Notes: a model not told the origin generated them from the letters alone. A stretch of DNA of 64,000 nt from Acidimicrobiales bacterium (GCA_016716005.1 JADJXE010000001.1:3175001-3239000), one strand, 5' to 3'; positions 51,567-61,156 are shown, counted from the first letter of the stretch. Numbers and translations: made by a program.

Positions 51567-53918
51567 ATGCCGATCATCGAGTACGAGCACGGTGCGCGGT
51601 TCCCGGGAACGATCGGCAGGACCGCCGACGAGTCGAGCCCGGCATGGCCGGCGACCCGACGTCCACCGGCGGGGAGTCCGAACGTGGTGTTCGTGGTCCT
51701 CGACGACACGGGCTACGGCCACCTCGGCTGCTACGGCAGCCCGATCTCGACCCCGAACTTCGACCGGTTGGCCGCGTCCGGCGTGCGTTTCACGAACATG
51801 CACACCACCGCGCTGTGCTCCCCCAGCCGTTCGTGCATCGTCACCGGACGCAACCACCACGCCAACGGCATGGCCTGCATCACCGAGCTCGCCACCGGGT
51901 ACCCCGGCTACAACGGGGTGATCCCGTTCGAGAACGGGTTCATCTCCGAGATGCTCGTGGCGCAGGGCTACAACACGTTCATGGTGGGCAAGTGGCACCT
52001 GTCGCCCAGCGTGACCGAGACGGCTGCCGGCCCGTACGACCGTTGGCCGCTCGCCCGTGGGTTCGAGCGGTTCTACGGCTTCCTCGGTGGTGACACCAGT
52101 CAGTGGTATCCGGACCTGGTCTACGACAACCATCAGGTCGAGCCCGATCGGACGCCGGAGGAGGGGTATCACCTGACCCCCGACCTGGTCGACAAGTCGA
52201 TCTCGTTCATCGCCGATGCCAAGCAGGTTGCACCCGAGAAGCCGTTCTACCTGCACCTGTGCTTCGGCGCCACGCATGCGCCACACCACGTGCCCAGGGA
52301 CTGGGCCGACCGGTACGCGGGCATGTTCGACGACGGCTGGGACGCGTACCGCGAGAAGGTGTTCGCCCGCCAGAAGGAGCTCGGGTTCTTCCCACCCGAC
52401 ACGGAGCTGTCGCGCCACGACCCTGACGTGCCCGACTGGGATGCGCTGTCCGCCGACGAGCGGCGGCTGTACAGCCGGATGATGGAGGTGTTCGCCGGGT
52501 TCCTGAGCCACACCGACCATCACCTCGGCCGTCTGCTCGACTACCTCGAGGAAGTCGGCGAGCTCGACAACACCGTCGTCATGGTCGTCTCGGACAACGG
52601 TGCGAGCGCCGAAGGCGGCCCGACGGGCACGACCAACGAGGCCCAGTTCTTCAACAACGCGCAGGAGTCCGTGGAGGACAGCCTGGCTGCGATCGACGAG
52701 ATCGGTGGTCCGAACCACTTCAACCACTACCCGTGGGGTTGGACGTGGGCGGGCAACACGCCGTTCCGCCGCTGGAAGCGCGAGACGTACCGGGGTGGCT
52801 CGACCGACCCGTTCATCGTGTCGTGGCCGGCGGGTCTGAGCGCCCGCGGAGAGCTGCGTCACCAGTACGCCCACATCATCGACATGGTCCCGACCGCCCT
52901 TGACCTCCTCGATGCCGACCCGCCGGCAACCATCCGCGGCGTCGCGCAGTCATCACTCCACGGGGTGAGCCTCGCCGGCGTGTTGCGGGACGCCTCGGCA
53001 CCCGAGGTTCACCGAACCCAGTACTTCGAGATGCTCGGCCACCGCGCCATCTACCACGACGGCTGGCGGGCCGTGTGCCCGTGGCCCGGCCCCTCGTTCA
53101 CCGAAGCCGGCAAGGGGTTCGGTGAACCGATCTCGGCCGACAAGCTGACCGAGCTCGATCACGCCGGCTGGGAGCTCTACCACATCGCCGAGGACCCGGC
53201 CGAGACCCGCAACCTCGCCGCCGAGCATCGCGACAAGCTGATCGCACTGATCGCCACCTGGTACGTCGAGGCCGGCAAGTACGACGTGATGCCGGTCGAC
53301 GGCAGCGGACTGGCCCGCATCATCGGCGAGAAGCCCACCGTGTCGTTGCCCCGCGACCGCTTCGTCTACCGCCCGAACACCCAATCTGTGCCGTTCAACG
53401 CCGCCCCACGGGTGCTCAACCGGCCGCACAGCGTCACCGCGATCGTCGACATCCCCGACGGCGGTGCCCAAGGCGTGCTGCTGTGCCAGGGCACCGCCGC
53501 CGGCGGCTACTCGCTCTACATGAAGGACGGCCATCTCCACTACGTCCACAACTACGTCGGTCGTGCGTGGTACTCCGTGTCGTCAGCCGACGCGGTCCCG
53601 ACCGGGTCACACGAGCTGCGGTTCGAGTTCGAACCCACCGGAGCCCCCGACATGCCGAACGGGCGGGGTGCACCCGGCCGGATGCAGCTCTACGTCGACG
53701 GTGTGCTCGTCGGCAACGCCGAGGCGCCGGTCACCACACCGTTCATGTTCAACCCCGGCGGCTTGACCTGCGGCGCGAACACCGGCTCGCCGGTGACCTT
53801 CGAGTACACCAGCCCCTTCCGGTTCACGGGCACCATCAAGACGGTGACGGTCGACGTGAGCGGTGACCTCATCCACGATCCGGAGGCAGAGCTCCGGGCG
53901 CACATGGCCCGCCAATAG
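51567..53918 (+). CDS. Arylsulfatase (type I, formylglycine-dependent)
   Basis: A 783-residue sulfatase. The active-site signature ALCSPSRSCIVTGR puts the Cys that becomes formylglycine at ~residue 84. Metal ligands appear in FVVLDDTGYGHLGCYG (~50) and MVVSDNGASAEGGPTG (~345). The last ~170 residues form a beta-sandwich extension (GAPGRMQLYVDGVLVG). No signal peptide is seen, so it is probably cytoplasmic, like mycobacterial AtsA/AtsD-type enzymes. The ATG at 51567 has CGGGGGAGG upstream. No formylglycine-generating enzyme lies nearby. Confidence 0.93.
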   Translation: MPIIEYEHGARFPGTIGRTADESSPAWPATRRPPAGSPNVVFVVLDDTGYGHLGCYGSPISTPNFDRLAASGVRFTNMHTTALCSPSRSCIVTGRNHHANGMACITELATGYPGYNGVIPFENGFISEMLVAQGYNTFMVGKWHLSPSVTETAAGPYDRWPLARGFERFYGFLGGDTSQWYPDLVYDNHQVEPDRTPEEGYHLTPDLVDKSISFIADAKQVAPEKPFYLHLCFGATHAPHHVPRDWADRYAGMFDDGWDAYREKVFARQKELGFFPPDTELSRHDPDVPDWDALSADERRLYSRMMEVFAGFLSHTDHHLGRLLDYLEEVGELDNTVVMVVSDNGASAEGGPTGTTNEAQFFNNAQESVEDSLAAIDEIGGPNHFNHYPWGWTWAGNTPFRRWKRETYRGGSTDPFIVSWPAGLSARGELRHQYAHIIDMVPTALDLLDADPPATIRGVAQSSLHGVSLAGVLRDASAPEVHRTQYFEMLGHRAIYHDGWRAVCPWPGPSFTEAGKGFGEPISADKLTELDHAGWELYHIAEDPAETRNLAAEHRDKLIALIATWYVEAGKYDVMPVDGSGLARIIGEKPTVSLPRDRFVYRPNTQSVPFNAAPRVLNRPHSVTAIVDIPDGGAQGVLLCQGTAAGGYSLYMKDGHLHYVHNYVGRAWYSVSSADAVPTGSHELRFEFEPTGAPDMPNGRGAPGRMQLYVDGVLVGNAEAPVTTPFMFNPGGLTCGANTGSPVTFEYTSPFRFTGTIKTVTVDVSGDLIHDPEAELRAHMARQ

Positions 53919-53962
53919 CCTCGCCCCAAGCCGGTCGAACCGTCGGAGGAGAGGGTCCACCC

Positions 53963-54895
53963 GTGATCCACCTCAGCGTCTTCGTCCCTCCCGACCTCGT
54001 CGACGGCGTGCGTCACGCCCTTGCGGTGACTCCTGGTGTGGCGCACGTCGTCGCTGGCGCCAGCACGGAGGACGGCCTGGTGAGCGTCGTCGCGCAGGTC
54101 GAGCCCGACGCCACCGATGCCGTGATCGATGCGCTCAGCGCCTTCGAGCTCCCGTTGCGGGACGTCACGTTCTGGCGCGTGCCCAGCATCCACCCGCTCG
54201 GCTGGCGGCGCGGGCGCGCCACGGCGGACCCGGACTCGCAGGTCTGGGCGGAGGTCGTCAGCAGAGCGGACGACAACTCCCAGCTCCTCGTGTCGTACGT
54301 GCTCTTCATGATCGCCGCTGGCGTGGTGGCGGGAGTCGGCGTGCTGACGGGATCGTCGATCCTCGTGGTCGGCGCGATGGCCCTCAGCCCCGACCTGCTG
54401 CCCATCTCGGCGAGCGCGATCGGCATCGTCGAGCGACGTTGGCAACTTGCGGCCCGGGCGATTCGAGCACTGTGCTTCGGGCTCGCCATCGGTGCGATGG
54501 CCTCGTGCGCTGCCACGGCGCTCCTACGTGTCTTCAACCGCATCCCCGAAGACCTCGTCCTCGCCGAGACGGTCCTCGGACCCTCACTCACCAAGCTCGG
54601 GCCCGGAAGCATCCTGGTGGCGGTCGCCGCCGGCATGGCCAGCATGGTCGCGTTCGAGCGAGCTGCTGGGGCCGCCGTGGGTGTCGCCATCTCCGTCACC
54701 ACCATCCCCGCCGCTGCCTACGTCGGTGCGGCGATCGCGCTCGGTCGCGACGAGCCCATGTGGGGCGCCCTGCTCGTGCTGGTGACCAACGTCGTGCTGA
54801 TCATCCTGGCCAGCACCGCGACCCTCTGGGTGGAGCGGTGGAACCGGCGGCGCCGAGCTGAACGCGTCGATGCCACCGTCGGCCGGAGCGCCTGA
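53963..54895 (+). CDS. DUF389 family membrane protein
   Basis: A 310-residue protein. A soluble ferredoxin-like N-domain (~1-80, IHLSVFVPPDLVDGVRHALA) is followed by about six membrane helices with the family's LTGSSILVVGAMALSPDLLP and a symmetric second-half segment. The function of the family is unknown. The GTG start is 44 bases after the sulfatase, with GGAGGAGAGG upstream, so they may be cotranscribed. Confidence 0.83.
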   Translation: MIHLSVFVPPDLVDGVRHALAVTPGVAHVVAGASTEDGLVSVVAQVEPDATDAVIDALSAFELPLRDVTFWRVPSIHPLGWRRGRATADPDSQVWAEVVSRADDNSQLLVSYVLFMIAAGVVAGVGVLTGSSILVVGAMALSPDLLPISASAIGIVERRWQLAARAIRALCFGLAIGAMASCAATALLRVFNRIPEDLVLAETVLGPSLTKLGPGSILVAVAAGMASMVAFERAAGAAVGVAISVTTIPAAAYVGAAIALGRDEPMWGALLVLVTNVVLIILASTATLWVERWNRRRRAERVDATVGRSA

Positions 54896-55018
54896 TGGCC
54901 ATCGCCTCGGGCACGCCTCCCGACCCGGCGCGATGCTGATCGAGCCGGCTACTCCGGCGCGCTGGCCGAACGAGCGGCTCAGCTCTGAACCGGTCGTCGC
55001 TCGGGCATGATCGCGTGC

Positions 55019-55140
55019 ATGGCAGCCGGCGTGATCGACGTCTGGATGTAGCACCCGAACCGGCTCCGAGGCGTCGCCGGCGCAGACCTTCGCAGGCCGA
55101 TGGACGCGGTTCGCGACGTGCGTCGACGTGTCGAGGAACC
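55019..55140 (+). pseudogene. Amidohydrolase remnant (internal deletion and stop)
   Basis: The frame reads AAGVIDVWM, a TAG stop, then HPNRLRGVAGADLRRPMDAV and RDVRRRVEE. The intact amidohydrolase at 62117-62932 has GIIDVWMQHP at its start and PDRLRGVAGADLRRPMKAV ~80 residues later. So this copy has lost the stretch between them, and a Gln codon has become TAG. Similarity is clearer in protein than in DNA, so it is an old paralogue, not a recent duplicate. Confidence 0.75.
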
Positions 55141-55311
55141 GGGCGCCCCATCCCGTCCCGACCGTCCGAGGCATCCTCGAGGGTGCCGGCCGAGGGGGGG
55201 GAGGCGCCGTCGAGCGCTCGCATCGCCGTGGCGAGATCGACACCCCGCTCCGGGCATCGTGCGATCAGCAGCCCGATCGGCGGGAGTCGTCGTGGTGCAG
55301 CTCGACGTGGC

Positions 55312-55492
55312 GTCGATAGCCGTCGGCCACCGACGACCGCCTCGTTGCGCTGCTGCCAGCGCGTCGCCACACCGCCGGGACGGAGAGCTTGTCGAGCGAT
55401 CCCTCGGCGACGACCGCGAGCACCGCGCCGAGGATCTTGCGCCGGGTCAGCACCCGTTGCTCCTCCCGCAGCTGATGCGGGCATCTCGTCAT
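55312..55492 (-). pseudogene. TetR-type regulator N-terminal remnant
   Basis: From an ATG at 55492 the frame encodes REEQRVLTRRKILGAVLAVV, AEGSLDKLSVPAVWRRAG, which is the first helices of a TetR DNA-binding domain. The expected recognition helix (AGVSxATxYRxF) is disrupted by a frame change near 55,350, and no ligand-binding domain follows. It lies within a ~700-bp stretch (54,896-55,627) that has no intact gene. Confidence 0.6.
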
Positions 55493-55627
55493 GAGATGAG
55501 CACATCGACGAGGAACGACCGTCTCCGGGCGGGCCTGCGATGCCCGGAGACGGGATTGGCAGTCACGTCCTTCGGGCGTACAAGGGGAGGCGAGCCTGTG
55601 CGCGGCGCAGGAGGAGGGGGGACCCCG

Positions 55628-55921
55628 ATGAAGGAGCTGTACGTCACGGCCTACCGGTTCCACTCGGACCTCGACCGGGAGGACTTCGAGGAGCTCACCA
55701 AGCTCTTCGCGGAGCTCGGCAGCACCCCCGGCACGATCGCCCACTACATGGCGATCGGTGGCGGTCGGGGCTTCGTGATCAGCGAGGCGATCTCGGACGA
55801 CCAGCGGGCCAAGGCCTTCGAGCTGAACGTCCGGTACGCGCGGTTCATGGAGTTCGAGGTGCACCCGGTGGTCACGATCGAGGAGGCGTTCCCGGTCATC
55901 CTCCAGGTCTACGGCTCGTAG
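55628..55921 (+). CDS. Small protein, DUF3303-like
   Basis: A 97-residue protein. The ferredoxin-like pattern with MKELYVTAYRFHSDLDREDF, ELGSTPGTIAHYMAIGGGRG, FVISEA and FEVHPVVTIEEAFPVILQVY resembles DUF3303 proteins, whose function is unknown. GGAGGAGGGGGG lies upstream of the ATG. The family call is tentative. Confidence 0.68.
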   Translation: MKELYVTAYRFHSDLDREDFEELTKLFAELGSTPGTIAHYMAIGGGRGFVISEAISDDQRAKAFELNVRYARFMEFEVHPVVTIEEAFPVILQVYGS

Positions 55922-56063
55922 GCGGCGACTCGGCCCGACGAGGCTGGCCGACAGCGCTTCCCGTCGCCTCACGGTGCCGAGCTCATGCTTCGCCTGTTCC
56001 TGGCGCAGGCGGTGGCATCGATACAGGCAGAGGGCGGGAGCGCCGGGCAGAGCGGAGGTCGAT

Positions 56064-56195
56064 GTGGCACGTGAGTTCGTGCCGTGCGGGCAGGGGGTAG
56101 GCGCCATCGACGAGCTGGTGCCTGGCGGCGAGCCGGTGGCGCAACTCGTGGCCACGGTCGAGGCGCGGCGTGATCGGATGATGAGCCTCCGATGA
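56064..56195 (+). CDS. Possible 43-residue protein coupled to M20 peptidase gene
   Basis: A GTG at 56064 with GGAGG six bases upstream opens a 43-codon frame (VAREFVPCGQGVGAIDELVP, GGEPVAQLVATVEARRDRMM). Its stop overlaps the ATG of the peptidase gene as ATGA. It may be a small real gene, a leader that couples translation, or the tail of a lost gene. No family is recognised. Confidence 0.4.
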   Translation: MAREFVPCGQGVGAIDELVPGGEPVAQLVATVEARRDRMMSLR

Positions 56196-57622
56196 GCCAC
56201 CTCGACCTCTCGATCGTCGACGACCACACCACCGAGCTCTGGGGCGGTCTCGTGCCGGTGCTCTCGGACTACATCGCCATCCCGGCCCTCTCCCCCGGCT
56301 TCGACGGCGACTGGGCGGCCAACGGCCACCTGGACCGCGCGGTCGACCTCATCACGTGGTGGTGCCACGATCGGCCCATCCCCGGGATGACGGTCTCGGT
56401 CCATCGCCTCGAGGGCCGCACCCCGCTGGTCGTGTGCGAGATCCCGGCCACGGCCGGCGTCGAAGACGTACCGCCCGTGCTCCTCTACGGCCACCTCGAC
56501 AAGCAGCCGGAGATGGAGGGCTGGCGCGACGACCTGGGTCCGTGGAAGCCGGTGCTGGAAGGCGACCGGCTGTACGGCCGCGGGGGCGCCGACGATGGCT
56601 ACTCGGCCTTCGCCGCGCTCGGCGCCGTCGAAGCGGTGAAGGCGGCCGGCGGCGCGCACCCGCGGTGCGTGGTCCTCATCGAGGCGAGCGAGGAGTCCGG
56701 CAGCCCCGACCTCCCGGCGTACGTCGAGGTGCTCGCCGGTGTCATCGGGACGCCCCAGCTCATCGTGTGCCTGGACTCCGGGGCCGCCGACTACGAGCAC
56801 CTGTGGATCACCACGTCGCTGCGGGGCATGGCCGACGGCGACCTCACGGTTCGCGTGGTCGAGGAGGGCCTGCACTCGGGCGGCTACGGCGGCGTGGTGC
56901 CCGACGGCTTCCGGATCCTGCGCCGCCTGCTCGAGCGGATCGAGGACAGCGAGGACGGGCGGGTGCTCCTCCCCGAGGCGTGGGTGGCGGTCCCGCCCGA
57001 GACGCAGGCCGCGCTCGCACCGGCGGCCGCGCTGGTGGGCGCCGGGCGCGTGGCCGAGGTGCCGTGGACCCCGGGCGCCGGTCCGGTCACCGGCGACGAC
57101 GCGCTCGAGGCGCTGCTCGCCACCACCTGGCGGCCGCAGCTCACCGTGGTGGGCCAGGACGGCCTGCCCCCCACCGCCCGCGCCGGCAACGTCCTGCGCC
57201 CGGAGACGACCCTCAAGCTCTCACTGCGCCTGCCTCCGCACGTGGACCCCGACGTGGTGCTCCCGGCTCTCGAGCGTGCCCTCACCACCGACCCGCCCTA
57301 CGGCGCGCAGGTCACCTTCGGCGGTGGCGGCGGCGCCTGGGGGTGGGCCGCTCCGCCCACCGCGCCGTGGCTCGAGGACGCGCTGCAAGCCGCGTCCGAC
57401 CGCTTCTTCGGCGCCCCGGCGCTGCAGTTCGGCGAGGGCGGCACCATCCCGTTCATGGCGATGCTCGGCCAGCGCTTCCCCGGGACGCAGTTCCTCGTGA
57501 CCGGCGTGCTCGGACCGAACAGCAACGCCCACGGTCCCAACGAGTTCCTCCACCTCCCCACCGGTCGCAAGGTGACCGCCGCCGTCGCCGCCGTCCTCCA
57601 CGCCGCCGCCCAACCGCACTGA
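56192..57622 (+). CDS. M20-family metallopeptidase / amidohydrolase
   Basis: A 476-residue di-zinc hydrolase. Metal and catalytic residues are visible: LLYGHLDKQPEMEGW (His and Asp, ~residue 98), LYGRGGADDGYSAF (bridging Asp), LIEASEESGSPDLP (Glu pair, ~170), LIVCLDSGA and the final His in NSNAHGPNEFLHL. A lid/dimerisation domain sits between ~215 and ~385. Family members split dipeptides or N-acyl amino acids. Proximity to AbgT and glutaminase suggests an acyl-glutamate or glutamyl substrate. Confidence 0.92.
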   Translation: MSHLDLSIVDDHTTELWGGLVPVLSDYIAIPALSPGFDGDWAANGHLDRAVDLITWWCHDRPIPGMTVSVHRLEGRTPLVVCEIPATAGVEDVPPVLLYGHLDKQPEMEGWRDDLGPWKPVLEGDRLYGRGGADDGYSAFAALGAVEAVKAAGGAHPRCVVLIEASEESGSPDLPAYVEVLAGVIGTPQLIVCLDSGAADYEHLWITTSLRGMADGDLTVRVVEEGLHSGGYGGVVPDGFRILRRLLERIEDSEDGRVLLPEAWVAVPPETQAALAPAAALVGAGRVAEVPWTPGAGPVTGDDALEALLATTWRPQLTVVGQDGLPPTARAGNVLRPETTLKLSLRLPPHVDPDVVLPALERALTTDPPYGAQVTFGGGGGAWGWAAPPTAPWLEDALQAASDRFFGAPALQFGEGGTIPFMAMLGQRFPGTQFLVTGVLGPNSNAHGPNEFLHLPTGRKVTAAVAAVLHAAAQPH

Positions 57623-57781
57623 CCGCGGTCGCCCCGAAGGCGTCGAACCTGCTCGTCGCAGCCGAGTGCCACTGCTCCCGCCGAAGCGAAGGGCTTGGTC
57701 ACGGCCTCGGGTTGCGCCTCGCTGTCGGTCGTCGACGCACGTGGCGACCGACAGCGACGACACCCAGCGTGGGGACTCCAG

Positions 57782-58786
57782 TCACTCCGACGGGGGCGGG
57801 TCGTGGGGCACCGAGGCGAGGAGGTCGAGCCCGAGCCGGCGCGAGAGCAGGCGGGCGACGGCCTGCCCCTTCACGCTGTTGCCGGCGCCGTCGAGCGGCG
57901 GGGCGAAGGTGCCGAGGCCGCCCTTGCCCGGCGACACGGTGACGATGCCGCCGCCGATGCCGCTCTTGCCGGGCAGCCCGACGTCGTGCAGCCAGTCGCC
58001 TGACGTCTCGTACAGCCCGGCCGTGACCATCGCGGCGAGCACGGCGTGGCACACCTCGCGGCTGACGACCTGCTCGCCGGTCACGGGGTTCACGCCGCCG
58101 TCGGCCAGGGTCGCGCCCATCACTGCGAGGTCCCGCGCCGTGACCGCGACGCAGCTCTGGCGCGTGTACAGGTCGAGGGCGACGGCGGGGTCGCAGTACA
58201 CCCGCTCACGGGCGGCGAGCAGCGCGACCAGCTCGCGGTTGCGGTGGTTGGTGGCGGTGGCCGAGGCGTAGGTCTCCTCGTCCACGGCCAGCTCGCGCCC
58301 GGCGAAGCGGGAGAGCGCGTCGAGGATCCGGTCCCACCGCTCGCCGTCGCCGTCGCCCGGCACGAGGCTGGTCGTCGCGATCGCGCCCGCGTTCACCATT
58401 GGGTTCGTGCGGCCGTCGGCGCTGCGCTCGACCGCCTCGCCGGCGTTGAACGGCAGCCCGGTGGCGTTCGCGCCGACGAGCCGGCGGGCCTCGTCGGGGC
58501 CCACGGCGCCGCAGACCAGCGCGTGCACGAACGGCTTGGCGACGCTCATGATCGGGAAGGCGACGTCGGCGTCGCCCGCGGTGACGACCCGGCCGTCCAC
58601 GCCGGCGAGGGCGACGCCGAAGAGGTCGGGTCGAGCCCGGGCGAGGGCGGGGTAGACGGTCGACACCGCTCCCTCGTCGAGCTCGCACACCTCGCGGTAG
58701 GTGTCGGCGAGCAGCCGCTCGACCTCGTCGTCGGTCGGCAGGTGGCCGGTGGAGACGAACCCGCCCGGCTCGGCCCCGTCGGTCAT
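57782..58786 (-). CDS. glsA: Glutaminase A
   Basis: A 334-residue serine-dependent beta-lactamase-fold glutaminase, converting glutamine to glutamate and ammonia. The nucleophile and Lys are in PIMSVAKPFVHAL (SxxK, ~residue 70). NPMVNAGAIATTSL and GGVNPVTGEQVVSREVCHAV are family signatures, and GLPGKSGIGGGIVTVSPGKG is near the C-terminus. The ATG at 58786 has GGAG upstream and overlaps the abgT stop as ATGA, so both are cotranslated. Confidence 0.95.
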   Translation of the reverse strand: MTDGAEPGGFVSTGHLPTDDEVERLLADTYREVCELDEGAVSTVYPALARARPDLFGVALAGVDGRVVTAGDADVAFPIMSVAKPFVHALVCGAVGPDEARRLVGANATGLPFNAGEAVERSADGRTNPMVNAGAIATTSLVPGDGDGERWDRILDALSRFAGRELAVDEETYASATATNHRNRELVALLAARERVYCDPAVALDLYTRQSCVAVTARDLAVMGATLADGGVNPVTGEQVVSREVCHAVLAAMVTAGLYETSGDWLHDVGLPGKSGIGGGIVTVSPGKGGLGTFAPPLDGAGNSVKGQAVARLLSRRLGLDLLASVPHDPPPSE

Positions 58787-60444
58787 CCTGACGTCTCCGG
58801 CCCGAACGGGATGCCGAACGCGTACCAGGCGACGAAGAACAGCGTCCACACCACGACCAGCGCCACGAAGGACGGGAGCATCAGCGCTATCACCGTGCCG
58901 ATGCCGGACCGCTTGTCGTAGCGCTTGGCGAACACCACGATCAGCGGGAAGTACGCCATGATCGGCGTGACGATGTTCATCGGGGAGTCGGCCACCCGGT
59001 AGGACGCCAGCACCGCCTCCGGAGCGACGCCGAGCCGCAGGAACAGCGGGATGAAGATCGGCGCCAGGAGGGCCCACTTGGCGATCGCCTGCGGCATGAT
59101 CACGCCCACCAGCAGCGTGATGGCCATCGCCGCCAGCAGGAGCCACACGTCGCCGATGTTCGAGCCTCCGATGAGCTCGCCCAGCTTCACCGCCGCGATC
59201 TGCGGGATCCGGGAGTAGTTGAAGTAGGCGATGAACTGCGCGATCAAGAGAAACAGGAACAGCAACCCCGCCATGCCCGCCCACGACTTGGTGATGGCGT
59301 CGACCGTGTCCGTGTTCGTCTTCAGCGTGCCGGCCCCGCGCCCGTAGCCGATGCCGGCGGCCAGGAACAGCAGCGAGATGATGACGATGAGGCTGTCCAT
59401 GAACGGCGAGGTGCCGATGATGCCGCCCGTCTCCGGGTCTCGCAGCGGGGCGCCCGGCGGTGCGGTCAGCAGCACGATCAGGCCGAGGGCGAGCAGGAAC
59501 CCGATGCCGGCCCAGCGCAGCCCGCGCCCGTCCTGCTCGGGGGTAACGCCCTCGAACGTGTCGGGCTGGTCGCGGAGCTCCTCGCCGGACGGCGCCACCG
59601 CCGCGTCGTAGGCGCCGAGCCGGGGCTCCACGAGCCGCGTGCTCACGATGGCGAGCAGGACCGTCAAGACGACCGTCGAGCCGACGCCGAAGTAGAGGTT
59701 CGCGGTGATGTCGATCGAGCGGCCGGGGTCCACGAGCTGGATGGCCTCGTTCGTGATCTCGGTGAGGACGGCGTCGGTCGGCGTGATCAGGAAGTTGACG
59801 CCGAACCCGCCGGCGACACCGGCGAAGGCCGCCGCCATGCCCGCCAGCGGGTGGCGGCCGACGCTCGCGAAGGCCGCCGCGCCGAGCGGGATGAGCACGA
59901 GGTAGCCGGCGTCCGAGGCGATGCTCGACACGATGCCGAGCCCCACGATGATGTACGTCAGCGTGCCGGGCGACGACACGGCGACCAGCTTGCGTATCAA
60001 CGAGGCGATCAGCCCCGACGCCTCCGACGCGCCCACACCGATCATCACGATGAGGATGATCCCCATCGCCGTGAACCCCATGAAGTTGCGCACGAACGAC
60101 GTGAACAGGAAGCGGATGCCGTCGGTCGACAGCAGGCTCTCGACCGTGGCGGTCTCCGTGACCACCTCGTAGGAGGACGCGTCGGACTGCTCGGGGGGCA
60201 GCCGCTCGCCGGGCAGCATCGAGCCGCCGACGGGGACCTCCTCGGCGACCTGTGCCGGGGGCTTCACGACCTCGTAGGTCGCGCTCCAGCCGGTCCAGGC
60301 GAGGATCTGCGACAGCACGATGATCCCGGCGCACAGCCCGAGAAACAGCAGCGCGGGGTGCGGCACCTTGTTGCCGACCCGCTCGATGAAGCCGAGGACG
60401 CGCTGGAAGCCGCCCTGCTTCGCGTCGAGTGCGACGTCGCTCAC
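58783..60444 (-). CDS. abgT: AbgT-family p-aminobenzoyl-glutamate transporter
   Basis: A 553-residue polytopic importer. Family stretches: GFIERVGNKVPHPALLFLGL at the N-terminus, MIGVGASEASGLIASLIRKL, AFAGVAGGFGVNFLITPTDA, YGRGAGTLKTNTDTVDAITK and ADSPMNIVTPIMAYFPLIVV (~residue 490). AbgT relatives import p-aminobenzoyl-glutamate, while others export sulfonamides. The GTG at 60444 is preceded by GGAAGGGAAGG. Coupling to glsA favours uptake and breakdown of a glutamate or glutamine conjugate. Confidence 0.92.
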   Translation of the reverse strand: MSDVALDAKQGGFQRVLGFIERVGNKVPHPALLFLGLCAGIIVLSQILAWTGWSATYEVVKPPAQVAEEVPVGGSMLPGERLPPEQSDASSYEVVTETATVESLLSTDGIRFLFTSFVRNFMGFTAMGIILIVMIGVGASEASGLIASLIRKLVAVSSPGTLTYIIVGLGIVSSIASDAGYLVLIPLGAAAFASVGRHPLAGMAAAFAGVAGGFGVNFLITPTDAVLTEITNEAIQLVDPGRSIDITANLYFGVGSTVVLTVLLAIVSTRLVEPRLGAYDAAVAPSGEELRDQPDTFEGVTPEQDGRGLRWAGIGFLLALGLIVLLTAPPGAPLRDPETGGIIGTSPFMDSLIVIISLLFLAAGIGYGRGAGTLKTNTDTVDAITKSWAGMAGLLFLFLLIAQFIAYFNYSRIPQIAAVKLGELIGGSNIGDVWLLLAAMAITLLVGVIMPQAIAKWALLAPIFIPLFLRLGVAPEAVLASYRVADSPMNIVTPIMAYFPLIVVFAKRYDKRSGIGTVIALMLPSFVALVVVWTLFFVAWYAFGIPFGPETSG

Positions 60445-60977
60445 GTCATGCCTTCCCTTCCTGTCGGCCGTGCGCCCGTCGACGCTGAGCGAGTCGCCGG
60501 GGCGGTGCTGGCTCTCGTCTCCCAGCTTGATGGCCTCCCGGAGGAAGTCCTGGGCTTCTTCGGGCAGTACGCCGTGGTCGACGTTGGCGCCTCCGGCGAT
60601 GGCTTCTTCGACCTGGTCTCTCCTCGATGTTCGATGGCGAATGGGGACCAGCCGGACCCCCGTCGTAGGTCGGCCTTCTCCCACTGGTCGCGAGCGAACA
60701 CAGGACGGCTTGGTCGCGCGACCGCCGGTTCGCGGTGAGAACTGTCGCTGGCTCCGCGCCGCCAAAACTATCGAGACCTACCACCTCGAGCGCAGCGTCA
60801 CCGACGAGCGAAGCCCGCTCGGCCCCGAACCGCGAGGCGCGGCCGACCGTCTCGTGTGGCAGCAGGCACGCGCCGACCTCGAGGCGCTCACGACCAGCGC
60901 CGGAGCGCCGGATACATCGCTGATACAGGGGCCTCGTCGGCCGATGGGTCAGAGCGTGCCTGCCCTGGTCAGACCGG
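60445..60977. other. Intergenic stretch without a convincing gene
   Basis: No intact gene is recognised. Just upstream of abgT and in its frame (60445-60620, minus) a coding-like segment reads VEEAIAGGANVDHGVLPEEA, QDFLREAIKLGDE, but it lacks a plausible start and is not AbgT-like. It may be the tail of a lost gene. The abgT promoter should lie here. Confidence 0.45.
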
Positions 60978-61049
60978 TCGGGGAGGGGGGATTCGAACCC
61001 CCGACCTCCTGCACCCAAAGCAGGTGCGCTACCGCTGCGCCACTCCCCG
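60978..61049 (-). tRNA. tRNA-Pro(TGG)
   Basis: CGGGGAG pairs with CTCCCCG. The anticodon stem CCTGC/GCAGG encloses TTTGGGT, giving TGG (codon CCA). The T-arm is GGGGGTTCGAATCCCCC. A full CCA is not encoded. Confidence 0.94.
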
Positions 61050-61156
61050 GTGCCTGGGATCGTACGGCGTCCCCCGCCTTGTGACCGCTCGGTGGCCAGG
61101 CTCCACCAGGGGCCGGAACGGAGCCATCCGCCCCCGAGCCGGCGCCGGGCCTCGCG

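Noticed and set aside
60445..60620. N-terminal extension of AbgT
   Set aside because: In frame and coding-like, but hydrophilic, without AbgT similarity, and a well-placed ribosome binding site precedes the GTG at 60444.
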